A DNA stretch of 38,956 nt. It comes from Marmoricola sp. (lineage in GTDB: Bacteria > Actinomycetota > Actinomycetes > Propionibacteriales > Nocardioidaceae). Under the pieces are notes generated by a model, which was not told where the DNA came from, made no database searches, and worked only from the letters and a program-made list of their open reading frames with translations. The stretch covers positions 1 through 38,956 of the forward strand of contig NZ_JAOPXI010000081.1 in the NCBI RefSeq assembly GCF_025965215.1, given 5' to 3'. Below, one piece after another: positions 31,274-38,956 of the stretch (positions are counted from its first letter, which is position 1; every line of letters begins with the position of its first letter). The position numbers were made by a program, and so were the translations under genes.

Positions 31274-31893
31274 GCGAGCCTGGCGTCGGGGGCTGAGTGC
31301 TTCCCGCTGGCGGCGTCCGCGATCTTCTCGTCGAAGGAGACGAGGTCCTCGACCGAGCCGGGCTCGATATCACCGGCGACGAAGTCCTCGGCAGCACGTT
31401 CGGCCCGCATCAGCTCGATCGACCTCTCGAGCTCGGCGACCCGGACCAGGGCGGCCGCGTGCAACGACTGGGAGGCCTCGGCGCGGGCGGTCATCACTGA
31501 GGCTTCCTCGCGGGACTGGACCAACGCCCCCTGGAGCTCACGCATGGAGAGGTTGGACTCCGCCAGCCGCTCGGTCATCGCGGTGGTGAACTCGGCGTGC
31601 TCGGCAGCCCGTTCGGAGAACAGCGACCGGTACGCGCTGGCGGTCGCGGCACGGTCGGTCGCGTTCTCGCGACGCGACTGGAGCACCTCGGTCCAGCAGA
31701 TGCGCAGGGCGGCCCAGCCGAGCAGGACCGCCGTGACCGCCCCGGCGCTGAGCAGGGCCGGCGACTGGGTGGGCAGGGTGGCGAGAACGGCGAGGCTGGC
31801 CACCGCGAGCAGCGAGACCGAGACCGTGACACGAACGCTGCGTTGCCGACGCCGGTGAGTGGTCAGCCGGGCAGAGGAACGGGTACTGGCCAT
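31270..31893 (-). CDS. Membrane protein with coiled-coil tail
   Basis: The 207-aa protein has a short basic N-terminus, two membrane segments (about 21-38 VSVSLLAVASLAVLATL, and ALLSAGAVTAVLLGWAAL), then a long alpha-helical region (about 75-175) with coiled-coil character. By position it corresponds to Rv3604c of M. tuberculosis, between DUF3180 and DUF2520 genes, and the two-helix start agrees. Function unknown. ATG 31893 follows the DUF3180 stop by 4 nt; TACGCT 6 nt before it also fits a leaderless -10. The open frame to 31968 is rejected. Confidence 0.82.
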   Translation of the reverse strand: MASTRSSARLTTHRRRQRSVRVTVSVSLLAVASLAVLATLPTQSPALLSAGAVTAVLLGWAALRICWTEVLQSRRENATDRAATASAYRSLFSERAAEHAEFTTAMTERLAESNLSMRELQGALVQSREEASVMTARAEASQSLHAAALVRVAELERSIELMRAERAAEDFVAGDIEPGSVEDLVSFDEKIADAASGKHSAPDARLA

Positions 31894-31897
31894 GGAA

Positions 31898-32404
31898 TCA
31901 GCGTAGGTCGCCGTTGCCGCCCGGCGGCACGCGACACGCGTGCTCGAGGAGCAGGCCCGCAGCCACACCGCCTCCGGCTCCCACGGCGGCGAGGAGGGCG
32001 CGCACGATCACGTGGTTCGCGTTGTCCCCATCGACGCCGAGGTTGGAGATCACGATCCCGATGAAGCCGCCCAGGACGAATGCGGAGAGCCGGGCGATCG
32101 TCTTGCCGAAGACGAGGCGTGCCACCGCCTGCTCGGCGGCGACACCACGGCGTTCACGCTGAACCGTGGACCAGGTCAGGTACGCCGTCCCGGCGGTCAC
32201 GGCCATCACGAACCAGATCACCGCGATCGTGAGCCATGAGACCGACGGGGTCGCGGCTCCGGCACGGATCGCGATGCCACGCGAAGCCCAGCCGGCCACG
32301 AGCCCGAGCGCCCACGAGACCACCAGGACTCCCGGGCCGGTCGGCCTGATCCGTCCGCCGGATTCCGGCTCGGGCTGACCGGGTACTGGCGGTTCGTCTC
32401 TCAC
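31898..32404 (-). CDS. DUF3180 membrane protein
   Basis: The 168-aa protein has a Pro-rich N-terminus of about 25 residues and four membrane segments (GVLVVSWALGLVAGW, SVSWLTIAVIWFVMAVTAGTA, RLSAFVLGGFIGIVI, ALLAAVGAGGGVAAGLLL). A DUF3180 gene follows folK in most actinobacteria, and the GTGA overlap with folK shows the same coupling here. Function unknown. Confidence 0.9.
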   Translation of the reverse strand: MRDEPPVPGQPEPESGGRIRPTGPGVLVVSWALGLVAGWASRGIAIRAGAATPSVSWLTIAVIWFVMAVTAGTAYLTWSTVQRERRGVAAEQAVARLVFGKTIARLSAFVLGGFIGIVISNLGVDGDNANHVIVRALLAAVGAGGGVAAGLLLEHACRVPPGGNGDLR

Positions 32405-32967
32405 TGCACCTCGAGGACCAGGTCATCACGGCGTACGACGCCGTCCCGACCGGTCTTCTCCAGGAGCTCGGCGACGAGGCCGTAACCGGGGATCTCGGCG
32501 TCGGGTTCGAGGTCGTTCCACGGGATCAGCACGAACGCCCGCTCGGCGGCACGCGGGTGCGGGAGCTTCAGGGTCTCGTCGTCGGCGTGCCGGTCGCCGA
32601 CCACGATCAGGTCGACGTCCAGGGTCCTGGGCGCGTGGGGCTCACCGCGCTCGCGCCCGTACGCCGCCTCGACGGCGTGTGCCCGGTCGAGCAGGGTGCG
32701 AGCCGACAGGGTGGTGTCGAGCAGGACGACGGCGTTGAGGAAGGTCTCCGAGCCTTCCGGCGCGTCGACAGGCTCGGTCTCGTAGACCGGTGAGATCCCG
32801 GTGACCCAGACCTCCGGGGTGTCGGCGAGGGCGTCGACGGCGCCCTGGAGCGCGTACATCCGGTCGCCGAGGTTGGATCCGAGGGAGATGACGACGCGGC
32901 GGATCGGGTGCATGTCACCGGTCAGGGTGTCGGCATCGATCACGGCGGGGTTGGGGGACTCGGTCAC
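32401..32967 (-). CDS. folK: 6-hydroxymethyl-7,8-dihydropterin pyrophosphokinase
   Basis: The 188-aa HPPK transfers pyrophosphate from ATP to the pterin in folate synthesis. VISLGSNLGDRM, SPVYETEPV, FLNAVV, RTLDVDLIVVGD and LPHPRAAERAFVL are family motifs. GTG 32967 is chosen because it overlaps the folB stop as GTGA; the N-terminal 22 residues before RRVVIS are an extra tail. The open frame to 33054 lies inside folB and is rejected. Confidence 0.95.
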   Translation of the reverse strand: MTESPNPAVIDADTLTGDMHPIRRVVISLGSNLGDRMYALQGAVDALADTPEVWVTGISPVYETEPVDAPEGSETFLNAVVLLDTTLSARTLLDRAHAVEAAYGRERGEPHAPRTLDVDLIVVGDRHADDETLKLPHPRAAERAFVLIPWNDLEPDAEIPGYGLVAELLEKTGRDGVVRRDDLVLEVQ

Positions 32968-33326
32968 GTGCGGCTCCGGTTGATCGTGAGCGCCACGTCG
33001 CTGAACGTGGTCTCTATCGGGGCGTGCGGCTTGTGGACGGTGACGTCCACCCACTCGACCAGCTCGTGACCCAGGCAGACATCGGCGATGCGCTGTGCCA
33101 GGGTTTCGATCAGGTCGACCGGGTCCTTCTCGGTTGCGGTTCTCACTTCGGCGACCAGGGTTCCGTAGTCCACGGTCCTGGCGAGATCGTCGGTCGCGGC
33201 TGCCGGCAACGTGTCGATCCCGAGGACCAGGTCGATCACGAAGACCTGGCCGTCACGACGTTCGAAGTCGAACACACCGTGGTGTGCATGGACTTCGATG
33301 CCGCGCACCGCCAACTGGTCACTCAT
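32964..33326 (-). CDS. folB: Dihydroneopterin aldolase
   Basis: The 120-aa enzyme cleaves 7,8-dihydroneopterin to the hydroxymethyl pterin used by FolK. The motifs VRGIEVHAHHGVFDFERRDGQ, VDYGTLV, DLIETLAQRIAD and VTVHKPHAPI are typical. It overlaps folP by ATGA and folK by GTGA. Confidence 0.96.
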   Translation of the reverse strand: MSDQLAVRGIEVHAHHGVFDFERRDGQVFVIDLVLGIDTLPAAATDDLARTVDYGTLVAEVRTATEKDPVDLIETLAQRIADVCLGHELVEWVDVTVHKPHAPIETTFSDVALTINRSRT

Positions 33327-34222
33327 GCCTCGATGACCTTACCCGTGGCGCTCGACCCACCAAACTGGTGGCCCAGCAAGCGAGCGGAGACCCGGAGTGC
33401 GTCAGCACTCGACCGGGTCTGGTGCACCCGGACGGCCCACACCCCGAGCATTCCGGCGAGGGCGGTCAGTGCCGTCGTCGCGTCCTCGCGTTCGTCGACC
33501 GGGCGTGGCACGCCGTCCGGTCCGGCCAGCAGGGCGCCGAGGAACGACTTGCGGCTGGAGCCGACCAGGATCGGCATGCCGAGCGCATCGAGCTCGTCGA
33601 GCCGCCGCAGCAGCTCCCAGTTGTGATCCGCGGTCTTGGCGAAACCCAGGCCCGGGTCGATCGCCAGCCGGTCGGGCGCGATGCCGGCCGCGAGCGCCGC
33701 GTCGATCCGCGCGGACAGCTCGTCGCGAACCTCGCGCACCACGTCGCCGTACGTCGCTCGCTGCTGCATCTCGGCCGCATGCGCCTTCCAGTGCATCGCG
33801 ACGTACGTCGCACCGGAGTCCGCGACCACCCGCAAGATCTCGGGGTCGGCAAGTCCCCCCGAGACGTCGTTGACGACGGCCGCGCCCGCGTCCAGTGCTG
33901 CCTGGGCGACCTCGGCACGCATCGTGTCCACCGACACCACCGCGCCCTGGGCGGCCAGGGCGGTGATCACCGGGACGACCCGGGCGAGTTCCTCGGTCAC
34001 CAGCGGCCGGGTCGCGCCGGGACGCGTCGACTCACCGCCGATGTCGAGCAGGTCCGCGCCGTCGGCGAGCAGCTCGAGGCCGTGCATGATCGCGACCTCG
34101 GCGCGGTCGAACCGGCCCCCGTCGGAGAACGAGTCCGGCGTCACGTTGACCACGCCCATCAGCAGCGGGCGGTCGGCAACGGGCAGCCCGCGGACGTGCC
34201 GCGGTGTGAGTCGGGTCAGCAT
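33323..34222 (-). CDS. folP: Dihydropteroate synthase
   Basis: The 299-aa TIM-barrel enzyme joins p-aminobenzoate to the pterin pyrophosphate, the target of sulfonamides. LLMGVVNVTPDSFSDGG (21-37), DIGGESTRPGA, VVNDVSGGLADPE, DPGLGFAKTADHN and VGSSRKSFLG are the ligand-binding loops. It follows folE after 15 nt. Confidence 0.96.
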   Translation of the reverse strand: MLTRLTPRHVRGLPVADRPLLMGVVNVTPDSFSDGGRFDRAEVAIMHGLELLADGADLLDIGGESTRPGATRPLVTEELARVVPVITALAAQGAVVSVDTMRAEVAQAALDAGAAVVNDVSGGLADPEILRVVADSGATYVAMHWKAHAAEMQQRATYGDVVREVRDELSARIDAALAAGIAPDRLAIDPGLGFAKTADHNWELLRRLDELDALGMPILVGSSRKSFLGALLAGPDGVPRPVDEREDATTALTALAGMLGVWAVRVHQTRSSADALRVSARLLGHQFGGSSATGKVIEA

Positions 34223-34237
34223 CGGCCCTCCCCTGGG

Positions 34238-34849
34238 CTACCGGCGGGCTGCGTTGATGTGGGCCATCGCCTCGGAGCGGGTGGCCGCGTTGTGCATGAT
34301 CCCGCGCACGGCGGAGGTGATCGTGCGGGCGCCTGCCTTCTTGACCCCGCGCATCGTCATGCAGAGGTGCTCGGCCTCGATGACCACGATCACGCCGCGG
34401 GCTTCGAGGATCTCGACCAGGGCGTCGGCGATCTGGGTGGTCAGCCGCTCCTGGACCTGGGGGCGCTTGGCGTACACGTCGACCAGGCGTGCCAGCTTGG
34501 AGAGGCCGGTGATCTTGCCGGACTCCGCCGGGATGTACCCGACGTGGGCGACACCGGTGAACGGCACCAGGTGGTGCTCGCACATCGACCACAGCTCGAT
34601 GTCGCGGACCAGCACCATCTCGTCGTGGCCGAGGTCGAAGGTCGTGGTGAGCACCTCGTCCGCGGTCATCCGCAGGCCGGCGGTCAGCTCGGCGTACGCG
34701 CGTGCCACCCGATCCGGCGTCTCGCGCAGGCCCTCGCGCTCGGGGTCCTCACCGATCGCGATCAGGAGCTCGCGGACGGCGGCCGCTGCCCGGTCGTGGT
34801 CGAACTCGCCCGCGGGCGTCGCCGCGGTCGTGACCGGACCAACGCTCAC
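34238..34849 (-). CDS. folE: GTP cyclohydrolase I
   Basis: The 203-aa enzyme converts GTP to dihydroneopterin triphosphate, the first step of folate synthesis. The zinc ligands are visible in [12 protein letters not shown] and in [37 protein letters not shown] is the family signature. The GTG start overlaps the ftsH stop by 4 nt. Confidence 0.97.
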   Translation of the reverse strand: MSVGPVTTAATPAGEFDHDRAAAAVRELLIAIGEDPEREGLRETPDRVARAYAELTAGLRMTADEVLTTTFDLGHDEMVLVRDIELWSMCEHHLVPFTGVAHVGYIPAESGKITGLSKLARLVDVYAKRPQVQERLTTQIADALVEILEARGVIVVIEAEHLCMTMRGVKKAGARTITSAVRGIMHNAATRSEAMAHINAARR

Positions 34850-36864
34850 GGGGTGTTCCCCGGGTTGGGCACCTCTCCGAACGAGTCGCCGTCCGCGTTC
34901 GGCGGCGTCAGGATCAGGCCGCCCTCGGGTTCGGAACCGTTCTGGCCGCCGTTCTGGGCCGCCTTCGGGACGTTGACGGGCGGGATCGTCGACGGGATCC
35001 GGTCAGGCGACCCGGTCCAGGCCGGGCGGGCGGCCCGCCGGCGCAGCGGCACGAAGATGTCTGCGACCTCGGCCTTGTCCAGGGTCTCCTTCTCCAGGAG
35101 CTCGTTCACCAGGGCGTCGAGGACGTCCCGGTTCTCCTCGAGGATGTCGAAGGCCTCCTGGTGCGCGGTCTGCAGGAACTTCTTGGTCTCGTCGTCGACG
35201 ATCGCGGCCACGTCCTCGGAGTAGTTCCGGGTGTGGCCGATGTCGCGGCCCAGGAACGGCTCGCCCTGGGTCTCGCCCAGCTTGATCGCACCCAGGGTGT
35301 CGGTCATGCCGTACTGGGTCACCATCGCGCGAGCGAGGGCGGTGGCCTTGTCGATGTCGTTGCCGGCGCCGGTGGTCGGGTCGTGGAAGATCAGCTCCTC
35401 GGCAGCGCGGCCACCGAGCATGTAGGCGAGCTTGTCGAGCATCTCCGACCGCGTCTGGGAGTACTTGTCCTCGTCAGGCAGCACCATCGTGTACCCCAGG
35501 GCACGGCCGCGCGGGAGGATCGTGATCTTGTGCACCGGGTCGGTACCTGGGAGCGCCGCGGCGACCAGGGCGTGTCCGCCCTCGTGGTACGCCGTGATCA
35601 GCTTCTCCTTCTCGCTCATCAGCCGGGTGCGCTTCTGCGGGCCGGCGATGACCCGGTCGATCGCCTCGTCGAGCATCGACTCGTCGATCATCTTGCCGTT
35701 CAGGCGCGCGGTGAGCAGGGCTGCCTCGTTGAGCACGTTGGCCAGGTCGGCACCGGTGAAGCCCGGCGTACGGCGTGCCACCGAGAGCAGGTCGACGTCG
35801 GCCGCCATCGGCTTGCCGCGCGCGTGCACCTTGAGGATCTGCTCGCGTCCCTTGAGGTCAGGGGCGTCGACGCTGATCTGACGGTCGAAACGACCCGGTC
35901 GCAGCAGGGCCGGGTCCAGGACGTCAGGCCGGTTGGTGGCCGCGATCAGGATGACCCCGCCGCGGACGTCGAACCCGTCCATCTCGACGAGAAGCTGGTT
36001 GAGCGTCTGCTCGCGCTCGTCGTGGCCACCGCCCATACCGGTACCACGGTGGCGACCGACGGCATCGATCTCGTCGATGAACACGATCGCCGGCGCGTTC
36101 TCCTTGGCCTGTTCGAACAGGTCGCGCACCCGGGAGGCACCGACACCGACGAACATCTCGACGAAGTCGGATCCGGAGATCGAATAGAACGGAACTCCCG
36201 CCTCACCGGCGACGGCGCGGGCGAGCAGGGTCTTACCGGTACCAGGCTGACCGTAGAGCAGCACGCCCTTGGGGATCTTGGCGCCGACCGCCTGGAACTT
36301 CGCAGGCTCCTGGAGGAACTCCTTGATCTCGCCGAGCTCCTCGATCGCCTCTTCACAGCCGGCGACATCGGCGAACGTCGTCTTCGGCATGTCCTTGCTG
36401 ATCAGCTTGGCCTTGGACTTGGCGAACTGCATCACCCGGCCGCCGCCCCCCTGCACCTGGTTCATCAGGAACAGGAAGATCAGCACGATCACCACGAACG
36501 GAAGGATGGTGGCGGCCAACGAGCCGAGCAGGCTCGGGTGCGGCACCTTCGAGTCGTACTTGGTGATCTTGTGCGCCGTGACCTGCTTCTGGACCAGGTC
36601 GACCAGTCCGGTCTGCTGGCCGTCGACCCAGTTCGCGATGACCTTCTTGCCGTCCTTGAGCTCGGCACGCATCTGCTGGTCGCCACCGCCCACGAAGGTG
36701 ATCGACTTGACGTCGCCGTTCGTGATGTGCGCCGTCATCTCTGACGTCTGGATCTGGGTGTATCCGCCGTTGGGCACGAGGAATTGCAGGGCGAGGATGA
36801 CGCCCAGGACGGCCAGACCGATCCACAACCACGGACCGCGCAGAATTCGCTTCACGCCCCACAT
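34846..36864 (-). CDS. ftsH: FtsH membrane-bound AAA+ metalloprotease
   Basis: The 672-aa protease degrades damaged membrane and some soluble proteins. Two membrane helices (about 13-31 and 118-136) flank an external domain. Walker A GQPGTGKT (205-212), Walker [11 protein letters not shown] (261-270), the arginine-finger region [18 protein letters not shown] (311-328) and the zinc site HEGGH (427-431) are intact. ATG 36864 begins [13 protein letters not shown] 36855, giving MKRILRGPW, is an equally good family start. It heads ftsH-folE-folP-folB-folK-DUF3180, linked by overlaps or short gaps. Confidence 0.96.
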   Translation of the reverse strand: MWGVKRILRGPWLWIGLAVLGVILALQFLVPNGGYTQIQTSEMTAHITNGDVKSITFVGGGDQQMRAELKDGKKVIANWVDGQQTGLVDLVQKQVTAHKITKYDSKVPHPSLLGSLAATILPFVVIVLIFLFLMNQVQGGGGRVMQFAKSKAKLISKDMPKTTFADVAGCEEAIEELGEIKEFLQEPAKFQAVGAKIPKGVLLYGQPGTGKTLLARAVAGEAGVPFYSISGSDFVEMFVGVGASRVRDLFEQAKENAPAIVFIDEIDAVGRHRGTGMGGGHDEREQTLNQLLVEMDGFDVRGGVILIAATNRPDVLDPALLRPGRFDRQISVDAPDLKGREQILKVHARGKPMAADVDLLSVARRTPGFTGADLANVLNEAALLTARLNGKMIDESMLDEAIDRVIAGPQKRTRLMSEKEKLITAYHEGGHALVAAALPGTDPVHKITILPRGRALGYTMVLPDEDKYSQTRSEMLDKLAYMLGGRAAEELIFHDPTTGAGNDIDKATALARAMVTQYGMTDTLGAIKLGETQGEPFLGRDIGHTRNYSEDVAAIVDDETKKFLQTAHQEAFDILEENRDVLDALVNELLEKETLDKAEVADIFVPLRRRAARPAWTGSPDRIPSTIPPVNVPKAAQNGGQNGSEPEGGLILTPPNADGDSFGEVPNPGNTP

Positions 36865-36920
36865 ACTCTCAGGTAGTCCTAGGAAGCGCCCCGGCAGTGC
36901 TCAGGAAAGCCGCGGCGACC

Positions 36921-37153
36921 CTCAAGAGTAGACGTGCGGTGCCAGAGTCCCGATGTCGCGCAGGTTTCGGTACTTCTCCTGGTAGTCGAGGCCGTAGCCG
37001 ACCACGAATTCGTTCTGCCGGAAATGTTCGAGCGTCCCAGCCGACGTCGCGTGAGGTCGCTCAAGAATAGACGTGCGGTGCCAGAGTCCCGATATCGCGC
37101 AGGTTTCGGTACTTCTCCTGGTAGTCGAGGCCGTAGCCGACCACGAATTCGTT
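36921..37153. repeat. Direct repeat of the hpt 3' end, 139-bp period
   Basis: Positions 36921-37014 match 37060-37153 at 92 of 94 bases. The differences are 36928 (g) against 37067 (a) and 36955 (g) against 37094 (a). In the hpt frame both are silent third-codon changes (TAC/TAT and GAC/GAT). A unique 45-bp spacer (37015-37059) separates the copies. Confidence 0.92.
36922..37060 (-). pseudogene. Duplicated 3' end of hpt
   Basis: Directly downstream of the hpt stop, an open frame encodes again the last 30 residues of the enzyme ([20 protein letters not shown], then [10 protein letters not shown] and stop at 36922). It is preceded by an unrelated stretch ending GTLEHFRQ, with no start codon. 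It looks like a displaced original end, or a second copy brought by recombination. It is not expected to be translated. Confidence 0.8.
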
Positions 37154-37612
37154 GGGAATGTCCCATCCGACGTACTTCACGGCGATGTCCATCTGCAGCG
37201 CCTCGGGTTTGCGCAGAAGCGTGCAGATCTCCAGCGAGGCCGGGTTGCGCGAGGCCAGGTTCGAGATCAGCCACGAGAGCGTGAGGCCGGTGTCGATGAT
37301 CTCGTCGACCACGATCACGTGCCGGTTGGTGATGTCGGTGTCGAGGTCCTTGAGGATCCGCACGACGCCCGAGGACTTCGTGCCCGACCCGTAGGACGAC
37401 ACCGCCATCCAGTCCATCTCGAGGTGGCGGTTCAGGGCCCGGGCCAGGTCGGCCATCACCATCACCGCGCCGCGCAGGATGCCGACGATCAGGATGTCCC
37501 TGTCGGCGTAGTCGGCCTCGATCGTGCCGGCCAGCTCGCGGAGCTTCGACTGGATCTGCTCCTCGGTGAAGAGGATGTTCACGAGGTCCGGTTCGACATC
37601 CGCAGAGTCCAT
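37061..37612 (-). CDS. hpt: Hypoxanthine phosphoribosyltransferase
   Basis: The 183-aa purine-salvage enzyme attaches PRPP-derived ribose phosphate to hypoxanthine or guanine. The PRPP-binding loop is [17 protein letters not shown], the N-terminal region has [16 protein letters not shown], and the C-terminal [19 protein letters not shown] is the usual purine-contact end. ATG 37612 is preferred; the longer open frame to 37921 crosses the divergent gene. In many actinobacteria tilS precedes hpt; here a luciferase-like gene is divergent instead. The last 94 bp are duplicated downstream. Confidence 0.95.
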   Translation of the reverse strand: MDSADVEPDLVNILFTEEQIQSKLRELAGTIEADYADRDILIVGILRGAVMVMADLARALNRHLEMDWMAVSSYGSGTKSSGVVRILKDLDTDITNRHVIVVDEIIDTGLTLSWLISNLASRNPASLEICTLLRKPEALQMDIAVKYVGWDIPNEFVVGYGLDYQEKYRNLRDIGTLAPHVYS

Positions 37613-37674
37613 GCGCCGTAGCCTGCCACAGGCCCCTGGGGGAAGAAGCGGGCGGTCGGCGGCGTTGCTCCGGC

Positions 37675-38718
37675 ATGCTTCTCTCGGTCCTCGACCTCGT
37701 CCCTGTCCGTGGCGACCAGTCCACCGGCGACGCGCTGGCGGCGACGCTGGCGCTGGCGCGGGTGGCCGACGAGCTCGGGTACGAGCGCTACTGGCTGGCC
37801 GAGCACCACAACATGCCGGCGGTCGCCGCCACGAATCCGCCGTTGCTGATCTCGATGGTCGCCGGCGCCACCGCGCGCATCCGGGTCGGCTCAGGCGGGG
37901 TGATGCTGCCCAACCACGCACCCCTGGTGGTCGCCGAGCAGTTCGCGCTGCTGGAAGCCGCCTTCCCCGGCCGGATCGATCTCGGCATCGGCCGCGCCCC
38001 GGGCACCGACCCGGTCACCAGCTATGCACTGCGGCACGGAGCCGGCGGGGTCACCGACGATGCCGTGAACCAGTTCCCGTCGTACGTCGACAACGTGATC
38101 TCGATGATGAGTCCGGGTGGCGTCGGGCTCCAGGTCAACGGCCGCGTGCACGCCCTGAACGCAACCCCGGCGGCGATCTCGCAGCCCGTGGTCTGGCTCC
38201 TCGGGTCCTCGGACTACTCGGCACAGCTGGCCGCAGCCCGTGGACTGCCGTACGTCTTCGCGCACCACTTCTCCGGCAACGGCACGGCCGAGGCCCTGGC
38301 GCTCTACCGCCGGGGCTTCCAGCCCTCTGAGCACCTCGACTCACCCCGGACGTTCCTCACCGTCAACGTGGTCGTCGCGGCCACCCAGGAGGAGGCCGAC
38401 CGGCTGGCCGAACCGCAGCTGCAGGCGATGGTGGCGGTGCGCACCGGTGGAACACTGCGGCCGCAACGGCTGATCGAGGAGGCCGAGTCTGATCCGATCC
38501 CGGACGCGCACCTGCCCCTGGTGATGGCGATGCGCCAACGCTGGGTGATCGGAACGCCCGGCTCGGCTGCGGCGAAGATCCGGGCTCTCGCCGAGGAGTT
38601 CGGCGTGGACGAGGTGATGGTGCACCCGGTAGCGGGCGGATTCGCCGGCTCACCGGTCGACCGCTCACCAGCGCGCGAGGAGACGTTACGGCTGCTGGCG
38701 GCGGAGCTCGACATCTGA
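37675..38718 (+). CDS. Luciferase-like flavin-dependent monooxygenase
   Basis: The 347-aa protein is of the LLM family: [71 protein letters not shown] and [20 protein letters not shown] are the standard barrel segments binding FMNH2 or F420. [18 protein letters not shown] puts it in the group often annotated MsnO8-like. The substrate cannot be told. The start is 62 bp from hpt, divergent; no clear ribosome-binding site. Confidence 0.92.
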   Translation: MLLSVLDLVPVRGDQSTGDALAATLALARVADELGYERYWLAEHHNMPAVAATNPPLLISMVAGATARIRVGSGGVMLPNHAPLVVAEQFALLEAAFPGRIDLGIGRAPGTDPVTSYALRHGAGGVTDDAVNQFPSYVDNVISMMSPGGVGLQVNGRVHALNATPAAISQPVVWLLGSSDYSAQLAAARGLPYVFAHHFSGNGTAEALALYRRGFQPSEHLDSPRTFLTVNVVVAATQEEADRLAEPQLQAMVAVRTGGTLRPQRLIEEAESDPIPDAHLPLVMAMRQRWVIGTPGSAAAKIRALAEEFGVDEVMVHPVAGGFAGSPVDRSPAREETLRLLAAELDI

Positions 38719-38722
38719 CGGA

Positions 38723-38938
38723 TCACCAGATCCATCGGATGAGCGCGATGCATCCCATGACGTACACGGCAACATTCCAGGCCACGAAGAGCCCCCACCG
38801 CAGTCTCAGGGTCGCCCTGCGTACCGGTCCGACGCGCCCCAGGGGAATCGCACCTCCAGGGGCCCGGCGCGTTTTCACGGCCTGGTCTTCCAGCGTTCGG
38901 ACGATCGCGCGTACCTCTGGGGAAACTCGAGGTTCCAT
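38723..38938 (-). CDS. Small membrane protein, hypothetical
   Basis: The 71-aa protein has a charged N-terminal half (EVRAIVRTLEDQAVKTRRAP) and one C-terminal membrane helix (GLFVAWNVAVYVMGCIALI). It is convergent with the luciferase-like gene, 4 nt apart. Base composition is like coding DNA, but the upstream region is cut by the window edge and the ribosome-binding site is weak, so it is only probable. Confidence 0.6.
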   Translation of the reverse strand: MEPRVSPEVRAIVRTLEDQAVKTRRAPGGAIPLGRVGPVRRATLRLRWGLFVAWNVAVYVMGCIALIRWIW

Positions 38939-38956
38939 GTCCGGCGACCACCGAAG

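Noticed and set aside
33095-36744. Very long rightward open frames opposite folP, folE and ftsH
   Set aside because: Long antisense frames are expected in GC-rich DNA; the leftward genes have full family motifs.
37621-37633. Hairpin GCCTG-CCA-CAGGC between hpt and the luciferase-like gene
   Set aside because: Stem of only 5 bp between two divergent starts; no reason for a terminator there.
1-38956. tRNA, rRNA or mobile-element genes
   Set aside because: The gaps between genes are short and none shows a tRNA-like fold, rRNA sequence, transposase or integrase.

Overview
The window is high-GC DNA coding on almost every base, with ATGA/GTGA gene overlaps and frequent GTG starts. Together with Lsr2 and the order ftsH-folE-folP-folB-folK-DUF3180 ... 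DUF2520-panC-panD ... coaX-lysS-lsr2-clpC, this points to an actinobacterium. That order is the one known from Mycobacterium tuberculosis (around Rv3596c to Rv3610c). A Nocardioides-like propionibacterium is my best guess, by inference only.

Layout. (1) 1-9992, housekeeping block read leftward: the 5' part of clpC with a ClgR-type operator upstream, lsr2, lysS, coaX, nadC, nadB, panD, panC and a DUF2520 protein. One rightward gene for a secreted lysyl-oxidase-like copper protein sits between clpC and lsr2. (2) 10105-27898, surface-glycan island: a small acyl-carrier module (phosphopantetheinyl-transferase-like protein, short-chain reductase, adenylate-forming ligase, ACP), then six enzymes that together form a complete pathway to CMP-pseudaminic acid (PseH and PseI at 12.7-14.3 kb; PseG, PseB, PseC and a SpsF-type cytidylyltransferase at 21.8-25.8 kb). 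These are mixed with three glycosyltransferase-like proteins, a degenerate methyltransferase-like protein, a sulfotransferase-like protein, a coiled-coil protein and a small protein with sialyltransferase (GT29) motifs. (3) 27907-31273: an osmoprotectant (glycine betaine/choline-type) ABC transporter, with the ATPase gene divergent from the two permease genes and the lipoprotein gene. (4) 31270-37612: the rest of the housekeeping block, namely a membrane/coiled-coil protein, DUF3180, folK, folB, folP, folE, ftsH and hpt. The 3' end of hpt is duplicated downstream of the gene. (5) 37675-38956: a luciferase-like monooxygenase and a small membrane protein.

How it fits together. Regions 2 and 3, about 21 kb, split a gene order that is contiguous in mycobacteria, so they look like an inserted or expanded accessory island. 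Region 2 can make activated pseudaminic acid and has several candidate transferases to put it on the cell surface. The ACP module beside PseH/PseI may supply an unusual acyl group for that sugar; this is inference. Several gene starts lack a Shine-Dalgarno sequence and have a TANNNT -10 element 6-7 nt before the start codon, the signature of leaderless transcription. The lysS promoter also carries a set of 22-bp-spaced repeats with an inverted copy next to its -10 element.

No rRNA, tRNA, CRISPR array, transposase or integrase gene was found. No stretch longer than 300 bases lacks a gene; the longest intergenic region is 531-773.
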